64,000 nucleotides of DNA from Owenia fusiformis (GCA_903813345.2 CAIIXF020000001.1:52657885-52721884), one strand, 5' to 3'; positions 36,367 through 50,100 are shown, counted from the first letter of the stretch. Made by a program: numbers and translations. Notes: generated from the letters alone by a model not told the origin.

Positions 36367-36528
36367 TGAGTAGAATAATGTCCAATTACATTTTCTTCTG
36401 ATTAATCCTCTAAATCTCAAAATGGTGGATGATTCTAAAAAATCTCATGACATGACAAGTCATTATAGTTTGTAAACTTGACCATCATACTTGAGATTGT
36501 AAATTACATTTATTTTACTTCCTGCGAA

Positions 36529-36832
36529 AGCTATTTTCTGGTACACAATAAAGTATGAAGGCATGTGCCAATTTCCTTGCTTTTTTCAGGAAAGTATCAT
36601 TACATTGTCTTCTTTTAGAATATCTGGTAAGAGTTCAATGGGAACTCCAGGAAATTCAGATATTTCACACTTTCTATTTTTCCAAATTTTCTCTCAAAGT
36701 TTCCAGACAACACGGGAGCTACCATTGACCTGTTTCTAGGTTTACTAAAAGTAGACAATGTAATGATACTTTCCTGAAAAAAGCAACGGAATACACACAT
36801 GCCTTCATACTTAATTTTGTACCAGAAAATAA
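36529..36832. repeat. Inverted repeat (hairpin) 1 upstream of TRAPPC11
   Basis: The left arm has TATGAAGGCATGTG and CAGGAAAGTATCATTACATT. The right arm (about 36735-36832) has the complements AATGTAATGATACTTTCCTG and CATGCCTTCATA. Spacer about 120 bp. Confidence 0.75.
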
Positions 36833-36890
36833 CATGTGCAGGTATATCAATTTTTTACCAAAATGTTACTTTCCAGCTGGACCTTAAGTC

Positions 36891-37290
36891 GATCAGCGGC
36901 TTACTTTTGGTCTCTAACTGTGTCTTACATCAGTATCATCAATCCTTGTAAGTATTGGAGCGCTGGAGTACTTCTTTTTCGATCAAGACTTGTAATTGTT
37001 AGTCAAGTGAATCGTTTTACTGCCAAATTCCAATATGGCGTTTTCTGCTCGGACATTTTCGTAAATCTCCGGAGGTTGTCCGAACCTAACTAATTCTCAA
37101 AATTAATTTCGTTCGTTGCGTATCTCGCTCCTAGCGAACCGCCATATTGGAAATAGGTCTAAAAAACGTTCACTCGATGAACAATTTACAAGTCTTGATC
37201 GAAAAAGAAGCACTCCAGCGCTCCAATACTTACAAGGATTGATGATACTGATGTAAGACACAGTTAGAGACCAAAAGTAAGCCGCTGATC
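36891..37290. repeat. Inverted repeat (hairpin) 2 upstream of TRAPPC11
   Basis: GATCAGCGGCTTACTTTTGG at 36891 is mirrored by its complement ending at 37290. Near-perfect arms of about 105 bp (36891-36995 and 37186-37290) extend inward with CCAATATGGCG against CGCCATATTGG. Confidence 0.85.
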
Positions 37291-37369
37291 ATCTTAATTC
37301 GATTTCAAAGGTCACTATTGATCAGCTGTTCACTTTCCCGTTTGAGAGCCATAAGTTTCAAAATCTAAC

Positions 37370-37779
37370 ATGGCTCTCAAAGTGAGTAACATTTATTACA
37401 TTGTGTGAAATTACAAGTGTTTAAAATTGTTTGTTCACATTTGAATATGTTTATGTTTAATTTTGGATATTTATCACCCCTTCAAAAATTTAACTATAGT
37501 TCCCGTTCATTCATGGAATTCTGGCAAATTCTTGGAACTCTGACGTCACTTGAACAGAGGGTGAGAAGAAACTATTCTCAATAAAATGACTGAGTTTCTT
37601 ACTGCATTTGGATCCAATTACGAGAATCTGCCTACTGACTAGGCGAATTTTCTAATAATAGAAAAATAATTAGATCGGTCAGCACTTATCCCGTGCCAGG
37701 ACTATAGTCTTGGCACAGGATAAGTCAGCACAATCGCAAAATTAACACTGAAAGCGGGGGATTTGGGACTTCTTCGTTG
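37370..37779 (+). promoter_or_regulatory. Probable TRAPPC11 promoter and first untranslated exon
   Basis: The TRAPPC11 ATG abuts a splice acceptor, implying an upstream exon. Candidate donors are GTAAGT at 37780 (after ACTTCTTCGTTG) and GTGAGT at 37382, directly after an in-phase ATGGCTCTCAAA. Neither can be confirmed without transcripts. Confidence 0.3.
37684..37725. repeat. Short near-perfect palindrome before TRAPPC11
   Basis: ACTTATCC and CGTGCCAGGACTA mirror TAGTCTTGGCAC and GGATAAGT around a central TA. It would form a stem of about 18 bp, 270 bp ahead of the start codon. Confidence 0.75.
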
Positions 37780-37993
37780 GTAAGTAGATGAGTGAATATG
37801 TGGTGAAACTCAATATGCCAAAAGGTCTAGAGGGGTCTTGATTTTGCTATCCTATAGTACAGAGTCTCTTTATGACACTCAACTCTACCAAAAGTATTCT
37901 TAATTCTTTGAAGACTGTTTTTGAGAGATGAGTTTTATATAGAAATGTTTGTAGAATTAACAAAAATTTAGTGAAATAGATTATTTGTTTCAG

Positions 37994-38194
37994 ATGTCTT
38001 GGGCTAGTGACCTACCAGAAGAACTCCTGTGTCGTCCAATGGGCCTTGTGGTTCTAACTGGACTAGATGTCACTTATAATGCTATACATAAGACTATATG
38101 GGACTCGTTCTGTAACAACAGAAGGCCAGATAGGGTCCCGCTTAATTTCAAAGTTCTAGCTGCGGATCATGAATATCCAAAGTGCAGATCAAAG
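37994..38194 (+). CDS. TRAPPC11: TRAPPC11 coding exon 1
   Basis: 201 nt, residues 1-67, phase 0 out (donor gtaaaa). The ATG follows tttgtttcag directly, so an untranslated first exon upstream is likely. A good candidate donor is gtaagt at 37780, which would leave a 214-bp intron. Confidence 0.9.
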
Positions 38195-41100
38195 GTAAAA
38201 TATGTGAATCAGATTTTGTATTTCAGATATGTTCAAACTAACTTTACTACTTATTCTTGCTATATACCTTCATCTTCCAACATCGATTATTTATTTATGC
38301 AGAATTTCCCTGTATTTGATGACTTTTATTGGTTGTATAATATACATGTAATGTGTCAAGTTTGTTTTTATGTTACCACCACAAGTGGCGAAATACTGTT
38401 ATAGTCTCCAACTTTTTTGAGGCGGTAGACAGCGATTGGTGTTTTGGGTTCGGTATCTGTAGCAAATGTAACAAATGGCAGGTGGTGACATTTTGCATGT
38501 TGATGCCTTGTTTTTCATTGTGTTTCATTTTTGATTGAGATTGCAACTTATTTGGGTTTTCTCATAGCAGGGTTCTCTTCGCTCTAAGCTTTTAGATTAA
38601 AATACTCTGAGCACATAGCTCTAATTTGCGAATATCGATCAACTCAAATAGCTAAATGGAGCCATGCCCAAATTCACTGGTCAGTATCAAGCGAAGGCAA
38701 CAGCCATAAGCTTCGCATCAAAGATGGCCAATGTAAATGGTAAGTGTCGATTTTTATATTTTTAGTTTTCACCGAAATTAAACTACGTTTAAGCTTTTGC
38801 TTTGATATTTGAACAATATCAGTTACCTTCCGTTAAGTAGTGGAAGATATTGTTGAACTGTGGCGCCCATGCACAGTACATGAACAACTTATACTCCAAA
38901 GTTTCCATGTCATATAAGCCTAATTTGGTTCAAATATCAAAGCATTTAACGTCAACCATAAAGTAGTTGAATTCGTCGAAATCAACTATTACCATCCGCC
39001 ATCTTAGATGCGAAAGTTATGGTTTAAAAATTTTAAATCCCCATCCATTTTTATGAAATCCACCTTATAAAAATCTCTAAAAATCTGATGAACACCCTGT
39101 ATTTCAACATATATGAGAGTTTTACCATTATGCTGATGCTTATTGTGTTACTTTGCTGCTAGAAGGTGGAGGGAGAAGAGGAGACAGTTGTCTCTTTAGG
39201 CATGCGAGCGCTAACTAACTTTGTTTCCAATTCAACGGTAATCCCTACTATTGTGCACACCTTTGTATATTTGCAATGCTTTTTATTGTATTATGTTGTT
39301 TTGAATTAGGTTAGATCATTTATCTTTTGGAGGACCTTTTCTAAATCTGCATCAGAATATTGGAGGGCAACGATTTTATCCCACCAAATGAAGTTTAAGC
39401 AGGGATATAGAGAAGCTGTCTATCAATTTGTCTGTCAGGATGATAAGTCAATTCTGGTTAACCACTTTTTTTATATGTGGATCTCTTAAAGTTTCCATGA
39501 TTACACTATTCCAGTTGGTCCAGAATAAGGCCCAAAGTCAATTAAAGTTATTGATCTGCACCCAGGTCTTTTACAATAATCCATGATTACACCATTTACA
39601 ACTATTCCAGTTGGTCCAGAATAAGGCCCAAAGTCAATTTTATATTAAAGTTATTGATCCGCACCCAGGTCTTTTACAATAATCCGTGATTACACCATTC
39701 ACAACTATTCCAGTTGGTCCAGAATAAGGCCCAAAGTCAATTAAAGTTATTGATCTGCACCCAGGTCTTTTACAATAATCCATGATTACACCATTTACAA
39801 CTATTCCAGTTGGTCCAGAATAAGGCTCAAAGTCAATTTTATATTAAAGTTATTGATCCGCACCCAGGTCTTTTACAATAATCCGTGATTACACCATTCA
39901 CAACTATTCCAGTTGGTCCAGAATAAGGCCCAAAGTCAATTAAAGTTATTGATCTGCACCCAGGTCTTTTACAATAATCCATGATTACACCATTCACAAC
40001 TATTCCAGTTGGTCCAGAATAAGGCCCAAAGTCAATTTTATATTAAAGTTATTGATCCGCAGCCAGGTCTTTTACAATAATCCATGATTACACCATTTAC
40101 AACTATTCCAGTTGGTCCAGAATAAGGCCCAAAGTCAATTAAAGTTATTGATCTGCACCTAGGTCTTTTACAATAATCCATGATTACACCATTCACAACT
40201 ATTCCAGTTGGTCCAGAATAAGGCCCAAAGTCAATTTTATATTAAAGTTATTGATCCGCACCCAGGTCTTTTACAATAATCCGTGATTACACCATTTACA
40301 ACTATTCCAGTTGGCCTAATGGTCTTTCATGTTGTTTGTAATTGCATGTCATTGTTGTATATATTCACATATTGTATTCTCTCTAGTTAATAATGCATGC
40401 ACATTTACATTTATTTTAGACCACTCAAAATTCATTATTTAATAAGAGGTAACATTATTAAGGGGTTTCAAGGAGGCACATGGTTAAATTGGAATATTTA
40501 TTTTCCTTCAAGTCATGTTTATGCAGAACAAGTAAATTAGTTACATGTATTTAATTTTGAATGATCCATCATGAAAACACAGATTTTTTACTTATTAAGT
40601 TTTTAATAGATTGTATAATTAAGATAAATTAAGTTAGGTACCAAATGGAGGGTTTCCATAACAACTATAATAAAAACTGGCGCTCTTGTTAACGAACTTT
40701 GTATATAATATCCCATGCACAAAAAGTTCCTTGATTTCTCAAGAAACATGAAAATACATGCAAGAACATGTGTATTTATATTTATTGAATGGCCTTCGTA
40801 TTTCTCTACAGAGGACATCCTATGAGTGGTACATCCCCAAGGGTATAGTGAAAAGCAATTGGTTGAAGAAGCACCTTAGTCTCGTCCCTGCAGTTGTTGT
40901 GATCTTCTTTGATTTGGACTGGGATGAACAGATGTGGAAAGAGAAACAAGTAGAGTGTGCTTGTAAAGTAAAGATTGTAAGGTATTGTGGCTGACTTTGA
41001 ATATAAAGTCATAGATTATTAGCCAGAAAACTTGGTGGATTTGGCCTACCTTATATGTGACTACCTTGTATATGACTATGAGAGAGTATTGTAACACGTA

Positions 41101-44100
41101 AGGCTGCAATTTTTAGGAATCTGTTGAAAGTATAAATCTTTACAAAATAAAAATTAAGAAAAATAAGTTGGATAGCTGAAAAAAATAGGAATCAAGTCAT
41201 GTTTATTTTTATTTTGGTTAGCAAGATGACAGTTTTTGTAAAACATGATTGTGACAAAAATATGGTGACATTAAGTGAAGTGAAGTAAAATTGTCCAATA
41301 AAGTCTATTCAAGCATAACACATATCATACCAAACATTGACTTGTTAAATGTAAACGTTGTATGAAACATTAAAGTCTTTAATCAGAATCATTTCTACTG
41401 TATTCAGAGATAGTTTGTCAGGAAGGAGTACTAAAGTTGCAGTTGTGTTGATTCAGAGGAATGCACCTCTACCACCAGGTAAACATCACATCATTCAACC
41501 TTTATTTGTTGTCTGTGCTTTCCCAAAAGTTTGAAAAAAGCACTTCTACCAATTACCACCAGGTAAACATCACATCATTAAACCTTTATTTGTCTGTCCT
41601 TTCCCAAAACTCTGAAAAAAGCACTTCTACCATACCACCAGGTAAACATCACATCATTCAACCTTTATTTGTCTGTCCTTTCCAAAAAGTCTGAAAAAAG
41701 CACTTCTACCAATTACCACCAGGTAAACATCACATCATTAAACCTTTATTTGTTGTCTGTGCTTTCCAAAAAGTCTGAAAAAAGCACTTCTACCATACCA
41801 CCAGGTAAACATCACATCATTCAACCTTTATTTGTCTGTCCTTTCCAAAAAGTCTGAAAAAAGCACTTCTACCATACCACCAGGTAAACATCACATCATT
41901 AAACCTTTATTTGTTGTCTGTGCTTTCCCAAAAGTCTGAAAAAAGCACTTCTACCATACCACCAGGTAAACATCACATCATTCAACCTTTATTTGTCTGT
42001 CCTTTCCAAAAAGTCTGAAAAAAGCACTTCTACCAATTACCACCAGGTAAACATCACATCATTAAACCTTTATTTGTCTGTGCTTTCCCAAAAGTCTGAA
42101 AAAAGCACTTCTCCAATACCACCAGGTAAACATCACATCATTCAACCTTTATTTGTCTGTGCTTTCCCAAAAGTCTGAAAAAAGCACTTCTACCATACCA
42201 CCAGGTAAACATCACATCATTAAACCTTTATTTGTCTGTGCTTTCCCAAAAGTTTGAAAAAAGCACTTCTACCAATTACCACCAGGTAAACATCACATCA
42301 TTAAACCTTTATTTGTCTGTGCTTTCCCAAAAGTTTGAAAAAAGCACTTCTACCAATTACCAGCCAGGTAAACATCACATCATTAAACCTTTATTTGTCT
42401 GTACTTTCCCAAAAGGCTGAAAAAAGCACTTCTACCATACCACCAGGTAAACATCACATCATTAAACCTTTATTTGTCTGTACTTTCCCAAAAGTCTGAA
42501 AAGCACTTCTACCATACCACCAGGTAAACATCACATCATTAAACCTTTATTTGTCTGTGCTTTCCCAAAAGTCTGAAAAGCACTTCTACCAATTACCACC
42601 AGGTAAACATCACATCATTAAACCTTTATTTGTCTGTGCTTTCCCAAAAGTCTGAAAAAAGCACTTCTACCATACCACCAGGTAAACATCACATCATTCA
42701 ACCTTTATTTGTCTGTGCTTTCCCAAAAGTCTGAAAAAAGCACTTCTACCAATTACCACCAGGTAAACATCACATCATTAAACCTTTATTTGTCTGTGCT
42801 TTCCCAAAAGTTTGAAAAAAGCACTTCTACCAATTACCAGCCAGGTAAACATCACATCATTCAACCTTTATTTGTCTGTCCTTTCCAAAAAGTCTGAAAA
42901 AAGCACTTCTACCAATTACCACCAGGTAAACATCACATCATTAAACCTTTATTTGTTGTCTGTGCTTTCCCAAAAGTCTGAAAAAAGCACTTCTACCATA
43001 CCACCAGGTAAACATCACATCATTCAACCTTTATTTGTCTGTGCTTTCCCAAAAGTTTGAAAAGCACTTCTACCATACCACCAGGTAAACATCACATCAT
43101 TAAACCTTTATTTGTCTGTGCTTTCCCAAAAGTTTGAAAAGCACTTCTACCATACCACCAGGTAAACATCACATCATTAAACCTTTATTTGTCTGTGCTT
43201 TCCCAAAAGTCTGAAAAAAGCACTTCTACCAATTACCACCAGGTAAACATCACATCATTAAACCTTTATTTGTCTGTACTTTCCCAAAAGTCTGAAAAGC
43301 ACTTCTACCATACCACCAGGTAAACATCACATCATTAAACCTTTATTTGTCTGTGCTTTCCCAAAAGTCTGAAAAGCGCTTCTACCAATTACCACCAGGT
43401 AAACATCACATCATTAAACCTTTATTTGTCTGTGCTTTCCCAAAAGTCTGAAAAGCACTTCTACCATACCACCAGGTAAACATCACATCATTAAACCTTT
43501 ATTTGTCTGTGCTTTCCCAAAAGTTTAAAAAAAGCACTTCTACCAATTACCACCAGGTAAACATCACATCATTAAACCTTTATTTGTCTGTGCTTTCCCA
43601 AAAGTTTGAAAAAAGCACTTCTACCAATTACCAGCCAGGTAAACATCACATCATTAAACCTTTATTTGTCTGTACTTTCCCAAAAGTCTGAAAAGCACTT
43701 CTACCATACCACCAGGTAAACATCACATCATTAAACCTTTATTTGTCTGTGCTTTCCCAAAAGTTTGAAAAAAGCACTTCTACCAATTACCACCAGGTAA
43801 ACATCACATCATTAAACCTTTATTTGTCTGTGCTTTCCCAAAAGTTTGAAAAAAGCACTTCTACCAATTACCAGCCAGGTAAACATCACATCATTCAACC
43901 TTTATTTGTCTGTCCTTTCCCAAAAGTCTGAAAAAAGCACTTCTACCATACCACCAGGTAAACATCACATCATTCAACCTTTATTTGTCTGTGCTTTCCC
44001 AAAAGTCTGAAAAAAGCACTTCTACCAATTACCACCAGGTAAACATCACATCATTAAACCTTTATTTGTTGTCTGTGCTTTCCCAAAAGTCTGAAAAAAG

Positions 44101-47100
44101 CACTTCTACCATACCACCAGGTAAACATCACATCATTAAACCTTTATTTGTCTGTGCTTTCCCAAAAGTCTGAAAAAAGCACTTCTACCATACCACCAGG
44201 TAAACATCACATCATTCAACCTTTATTTGTCTGTACTTTCCCAAAAGGCTGAAAAAAGCACTTCTACCATACCACCAGGTAAACATCACATCATTCAACC
44301 TTTATTTGTCTGTGCTTTCCCAAAAGTCTGAAAAAAGCACTTCTACCAATTACCACCAGGTAAACATCACATCATTAAACCTTTATTTGTCTGTCCTTTC
44401 CAAAAAGTCTGAAAAAAGCACTTCTACAATACCACCAGGTAAACATCACATCATTAAACCTTTTTTTTGTCTGTGCTTTCCCAAAAGTCTGAAAAAAGCA
44501 CGTCTACCATACCACCAGGTAAACATCACATCATTAAACCTTTATTTGTCTGTGCTTTCCCAAAAGTCTGAAAAAAGCACTTCTCCCATACCACCAGGTA
44601 AACATCACATCAATCAACCTTTATTTGTCTGTAGTTTCCCAAAAGTCTGAAAAAAGCACTTCTACCATACCACCAGGTAAACATCACATCATTCAACCTT
44701 TATTTGTCTGTCCTTTCCCAAAAGTCTGAAAAAAGCACTTCTACCATACCACCAGGTAAACATCACATCATTCAACCTTTATTTGTCTGTCCTTTCCCAA
44801 AAGTCTGAAAAAAGCACTTCTACCAATTACCACCAGGTAAACATCACATCATTCAACCTTTATTTGTCTGTAGTTTCCCAAAAGTCTGAAAAAAGCACTT
44901 CTACCAATTACCACCAGGTAAACATCACATCATTCAACCTTTATTTGTCTGTAGTTTCCCAAAAGTCTGAAAAAAAGCACTTCTACCAATTACCACCAGG
45001 TAAACATCACATCATTCAACCTTTATTTGTCTGTAGTTTCCCTAAAGTCCGAAAAAAGCACTTCTACCAATTACCACCAGGTAAACATCACATCATTCAA
45101 CCTTTATTTGTCTGTGGTTTCCCAAAAGTCTGAAAAAAGCACTTCTACCATACCACCAGGTAAACATCACATCATTCAACCTTTATTTGTCTGTCCTTTC
45201 CAAAAAGTCTGAAAAAAGCACTTCTCCAATACCACCAGGTAAACATCACATCATCCAACCTTTATTTGTCTGTAGTTTCCCAAAAGTCTGAAAAAAGCAC
45301 TTCTACCAATTACCACCAGGTAAACATCACATCAATCAACCCCCATGACTGGGAATCTGAAAAAAACAAGTTCATTCATTTTTTCATATATCATGTGTAA
45401 CAGTTTGTCTTTGCCATGAACTGATGAAGTGCAGTCCATGGTAGAAATCACACTTTATACAGTTGTCTCCACATGTGCATATACCAGATTGTTGTTGTAT
45501 CTATCTGTACAATGTACATCTACCTCTGTACTTAACAACATGTACATTAAATTACATTGTAAAGTGGAATAACTCTGAAAGTTAGATGTCTTACTGTTAG
45601 ATAAACCTCTATAAGTGGATCACCTCCCAAGTGAAACACTTTTAGATGTACCAAAGGTGCTCCGCTTACATAGTACATATGTACTCCCTGTGTTAACTTA
45701 TTTCTGTTGTTTCTAGGAGAAGATATGGTTGCAGCTGAGAGAGCAGCTTCATTATGTAATGCATGTGAATTATCAGCCAAGTCCCTGTTTGTCCTTCCAC
45801 ACACAGACCATCTCCTAGGTTATACCATAAGGTATGACAATTTTCTAGCACTTTTTTTTTTTTAATTTACAAACTTGAGTTTTGATCTTTGTTGAATTTA
45901 ATTGTTGTATATTACATCTCTTAACCTTGTTGTATCTTTTGTAGACTTGAGAATGCATTTTATGAACTGTCGCAAAGTTATTACCATGGTGAGGCAAGGA
46001 AAATAAAGACTCATAAAGAGTTCCTCAACAAAACAACACACCAGGTAATGGTCTCTATGTACATACATCTTACTGCACAAAGGGCGACATTAGAAAATAA
46101 AAAGTAATCTCAAACTTTGAATATAAGTAAAATGGAAAAAACAAAAAGTGTCAAAACATACTTAGAAAAGGAACATTAAAAAGACACATAAGGCTTGTAA
46201 AAATTGACTATCCAGGGCCTACACTTTCATTGAATCATTTCATCTTAGAGGAACATAAAAAACTCAACTGGTCATAAAAAATAATATTCCAACCAATGAT
46301 AAATAACAAATGTATGAGAATTAAGTCAGTACAAATCAGCTATTCAAAGCCTACTTTTTTCATTGATCTGAGCTCAGAGTGCTCAACCATTCACATTTTG
46401 TTATGTTAATGACTTGTTTTGTTTCAGCTGCTATTTGTGCGTCACCAGTTCAAGATTGCCTTTTATAATGAGATGAAACAGGATTCCCACACTGCTCTTA
46501 AGTAAGTAAACTTGGGACACTTATAACAGTAAAACCTGCTTTGTGAACCTTAAATACTAAAATGCCTTGTTTTCCTGTATTGTATTGTTGATGACTATTG
46601 TATCTTGTATTTTGTACGACATATTTTTAGACATTATAAACTGTCTTACGGTCACATACTTGAGCTGAGGATGCATGACACAAACCTGCTAGAGATCAAG
46701 ATCATAGCTGGATACATAAATTATAAGGTAAAGTACATTTCACCTCAACTCACAAGATATCCATGGCATATAGGCCAACATTCCTATGATGCCATACCTT
46801 GGGAAAGGGTATTCACAAATATGAGCTTTTTGGGGGATAGGGGTAGTGTATTTACTCTTAAAATTGGACTTCCCTTGATGTCTTCTTGCAAGAAAACTCA
46901 TTTAAAACAGATAAATAACCTTAATTGAGCACAAGTTCAAATTCAGTGAAATTGCCACTACCAGTACTGCTACTAAAAACATGAATAATTAATTTAGGTG
47001 TGTCGTCTGTCATTCCAACACAATGCTCCACTTGATGCCATAGCTCAGTTCAGAAAGCACATTGATTTCTTCAAGAGTAGAGATGGCCAACCAGAGCTAG

Positions 47101-50100
47101 CCTTTGAACACAGTGCATGGATGTCTAAACAGTAAGATTTCTGAGAATACTTTCCATTAATGTCTGAACCCCAGAATTGAATAGAACAACTTTTGGTTAA
47201 CCATATTTTCAATTGTATATATGATTATAAATGCATGCATGCACTTGAAATGTCATCAAATATGTATATGACATATTCCGCAGGTGAGTATGTGATATTC
47301 CGCCGTGAGTATGTGATATTCCGCAGTGAATATGTGATACATTGATTTCAGTTAATACCCGATACTCACTTGCGGAATATGTCATACTCACTTGCGGAAT
47401 ATGCCATATACCGCAGGTGAATATGACATATACCGCAGGTGAAAACGTGATACAGAAAGCCTTGATTTGATTGGTTGCGAGAATCGACTCTAAATGTAAA
47501 ACTACACTGGATTACCAATATAGTTAGTGCTTTGAGTACTAATATATGAGTCCTGGATTGATTGAGTAAGTTTATTACGCGAGATTGGTGACTGATACTT
47601 CTGCTAAGTTAATATATTCGATACACAGTACTGATGATTCAGTAATCATTATAATAATGAATAACGTTTTACTTGTTCATTCAATCGATGCAATTGACAA
47701 TTGCGTACTTCCGTATCACGTTCTCATTGTTTAGTGTGTATGCCATATACCGCAGATGAATCTGTCATACACCGCAAGTGAATATGCCATATTCGTTGTG
47801 GAATATGACATATTTTTGTATCGTGTTTACCGCGTAACAAACACAACAGAAAGAATGGTTGAAAATTATAAGTTTAGAATGAAAACTGTTGCAAAATTGC
47901 TTAATAACAATGTGTGGTATAAAAACTGGAGCAAATCACCTGATGCCTGCTGCTAATGAGCCCTCCTGTACATATTCCAGAGCATGCTTGCCATGATTGT
48001 AATCTATTAGATCATTATATAGGTTCCATTTGTTTGGAGACATGTTCCAAGAGGCTGTCATGTTTGGTCTGACTCCCATACAGACGCAACATCCCGGATT
48101 TTACTACCAGCAGGCGGCATATTATGGGATAGCAAGACGTCAACTTGCTTTTGGATTGTGCAGGGTGAATATCACTCTTCCATCACACCCCACTTTTGAT
48201 TTTACTAATAACGGCTTCTGATATATGCATTCTATATGTTAATGTATGGGCATTATAAGGTTATGGTTATGGACGGTTCATTCTCAATAGGATCCACATA
48301 GTCTTGCAACAAGCCCTTGTGCATTACCACCTCCTTCTATTCAAACACTGTATCAGTTGAGGAAATTGACGAAGTAGGTGGGGAATGATGCAAGATTAGA
48401 ACAACTGAAAAAACAAATATCTTTGTGGAATAATTGCATGAAGCATTTTTGGCATATTGTTGTTGCATTTAGGATGGCAAATAAGCGCTTCTATTGAGAA
48501 TTTGTCTATTTTGAGGGAAATATTGGTATTTCACTCTTGATGGTGAATGTTTATGCAAGTTTCATGTTATATAAGCATAGGACTTTGCTTTCTTGTCTAT
48601 TTGAGACATGTTATATGCCAGCTACTAACAATTAATTTATGTGGCTATTAGTCTATATGCATCTCAAGTGCTTTCTTGCTGTGATTAATCTGAAATATTA
48701 CACAATCACTCGCATATAGTTCTAACATATACATGTGCACAGTCTTTTTAACCTATAATTATGAATTTAATATTTTTCATATGATTGTTTCTTTCTTCTT
48801 GCAGGGCTTACACGGTTTGGTTAATCCCAATCTCTGTTTATATCCTATATATCCCTTCTTTAATAAATTCTCCTTTAAGGTGGCAACTCTTATGTGTCAT
48901 GTTTTATGTCATGTCTAATGTGTCATTCCTAATGTGTCTGGGTGCAGGTTCCAGATGTTTGCTGATTTATTTGACGAGGCAATAAAGATGGGGCTGACTG
49001 CTATCCAGACCCAACATCCTGGCATTTACTATCAGCAAGCTGCCAATCATGCTGTTGCTAGGAAACAGCTTTGCCAGGGCTTATGTCATGTAAGGGGCTT
49101 TTGTCACGATGGCTTGGTTTAGAACTAAACGATTTGGTTGATAATATTAAAGTAATAATGAAGCTTGAAGGAAAAGAAATCTCTGTAACATTATTAATCT
49201 GTATTCTATTAACTACATTGTTCTGTTTATCTGCTTAAGTGCTAAGCGCCTTCAAAAGGTCCACCTGTTTTTACTTTAAAGATTTTCTCATAAGGCTTGA
49301 CGCATTTACAGATATTTCACTATCATGTTGAAAATAGGTTAGATATTACACAATTATTTTATGTTGTACTATTATCATGGACAATACTCCATTATATTTT
49401 TGCAACTTAACACTAAAATATCTGCATGTTAACGACACACATGAAATATCTTTTTGGCTACTTTTGATCTTAAATTTAGGTTCTGGGATTTATTTTACTT
49501 ATTTTGGAATTATTAATGATGATAATCTGTCTTGAAATTCATCAGTTCCAATGGTTAATGTGCTTGCTAATTAGCTGAAATTAATCCAGCTTATTTAATA
49601 ATATTATAGAATGACATATTAAGTACAGTGTACTCTTAGTATTATGATATATTTATCCCCTTACACGTGCCAGCAATTACTTCTTAATACCCTGACTTCG
49701 AGGCCATACATTATACTATTAAGATATAAAAATGTACTTTTAGCAAGGGTATACACTAAAACCTGTCATGTGGAACACCTCTGAACTGGAATGCCTGCAT
49801 AAGTGAAACACTTCAAGTCATATTATTTTATGAAGAATGAACCTTTGTATGTGGAAGTTTATTTTGAGGCTCTAATGAGTGGTGCAAGTCGTGAGAGTGG
49901 AGTTGAGTGGAGCATTTTTTATGTCTTTATTTTTGCAAAAATTAAAAAAATTGTATGAATTCACTTCCAAAACACTATCGATGCTTTAACGAACCTAAAG
50001 ATCTAGATTAGATCATTTTGGTGCTATATTCTTTGAATAAACAGCTCTATTTCTCCTTAATTAGCATTACACTTACATCATATTTTTTATTTTTCTCTCT

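Larger units (their letters stand above)
38195..40811 (+). other. TRAPPC11: TRAPPC11 intron 1
   Basis: Contains a CAGGTGGTGACATTTTGCAT family copy (about 38376-38515) and a higher-order tandem array (39485-40315). The remainder is unexplained. Confidence 0.6.

Noticed and set aside
41461-45212. Many similar 60-116-residue open frames with [13 protein letters not shown]-type sequence
   Set aside because: They are one short repeat translated again and again. Frames follow unit length, and the array lies in a TRAPPC11 intron.
41479-45345. Regular array considered as a CRISPR
   Set aside because: Whole units repeat without unique spacers, and the locus is a eukaryotic intron.
48804-48900. Possible third copy of TRAPPC11 exon 9 after ttcttgcag (GGCTTACACGG...)
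   Set aside because: Only the first few bases resemble the end of exon 9b; the translation shows no Foie-gras similarity.
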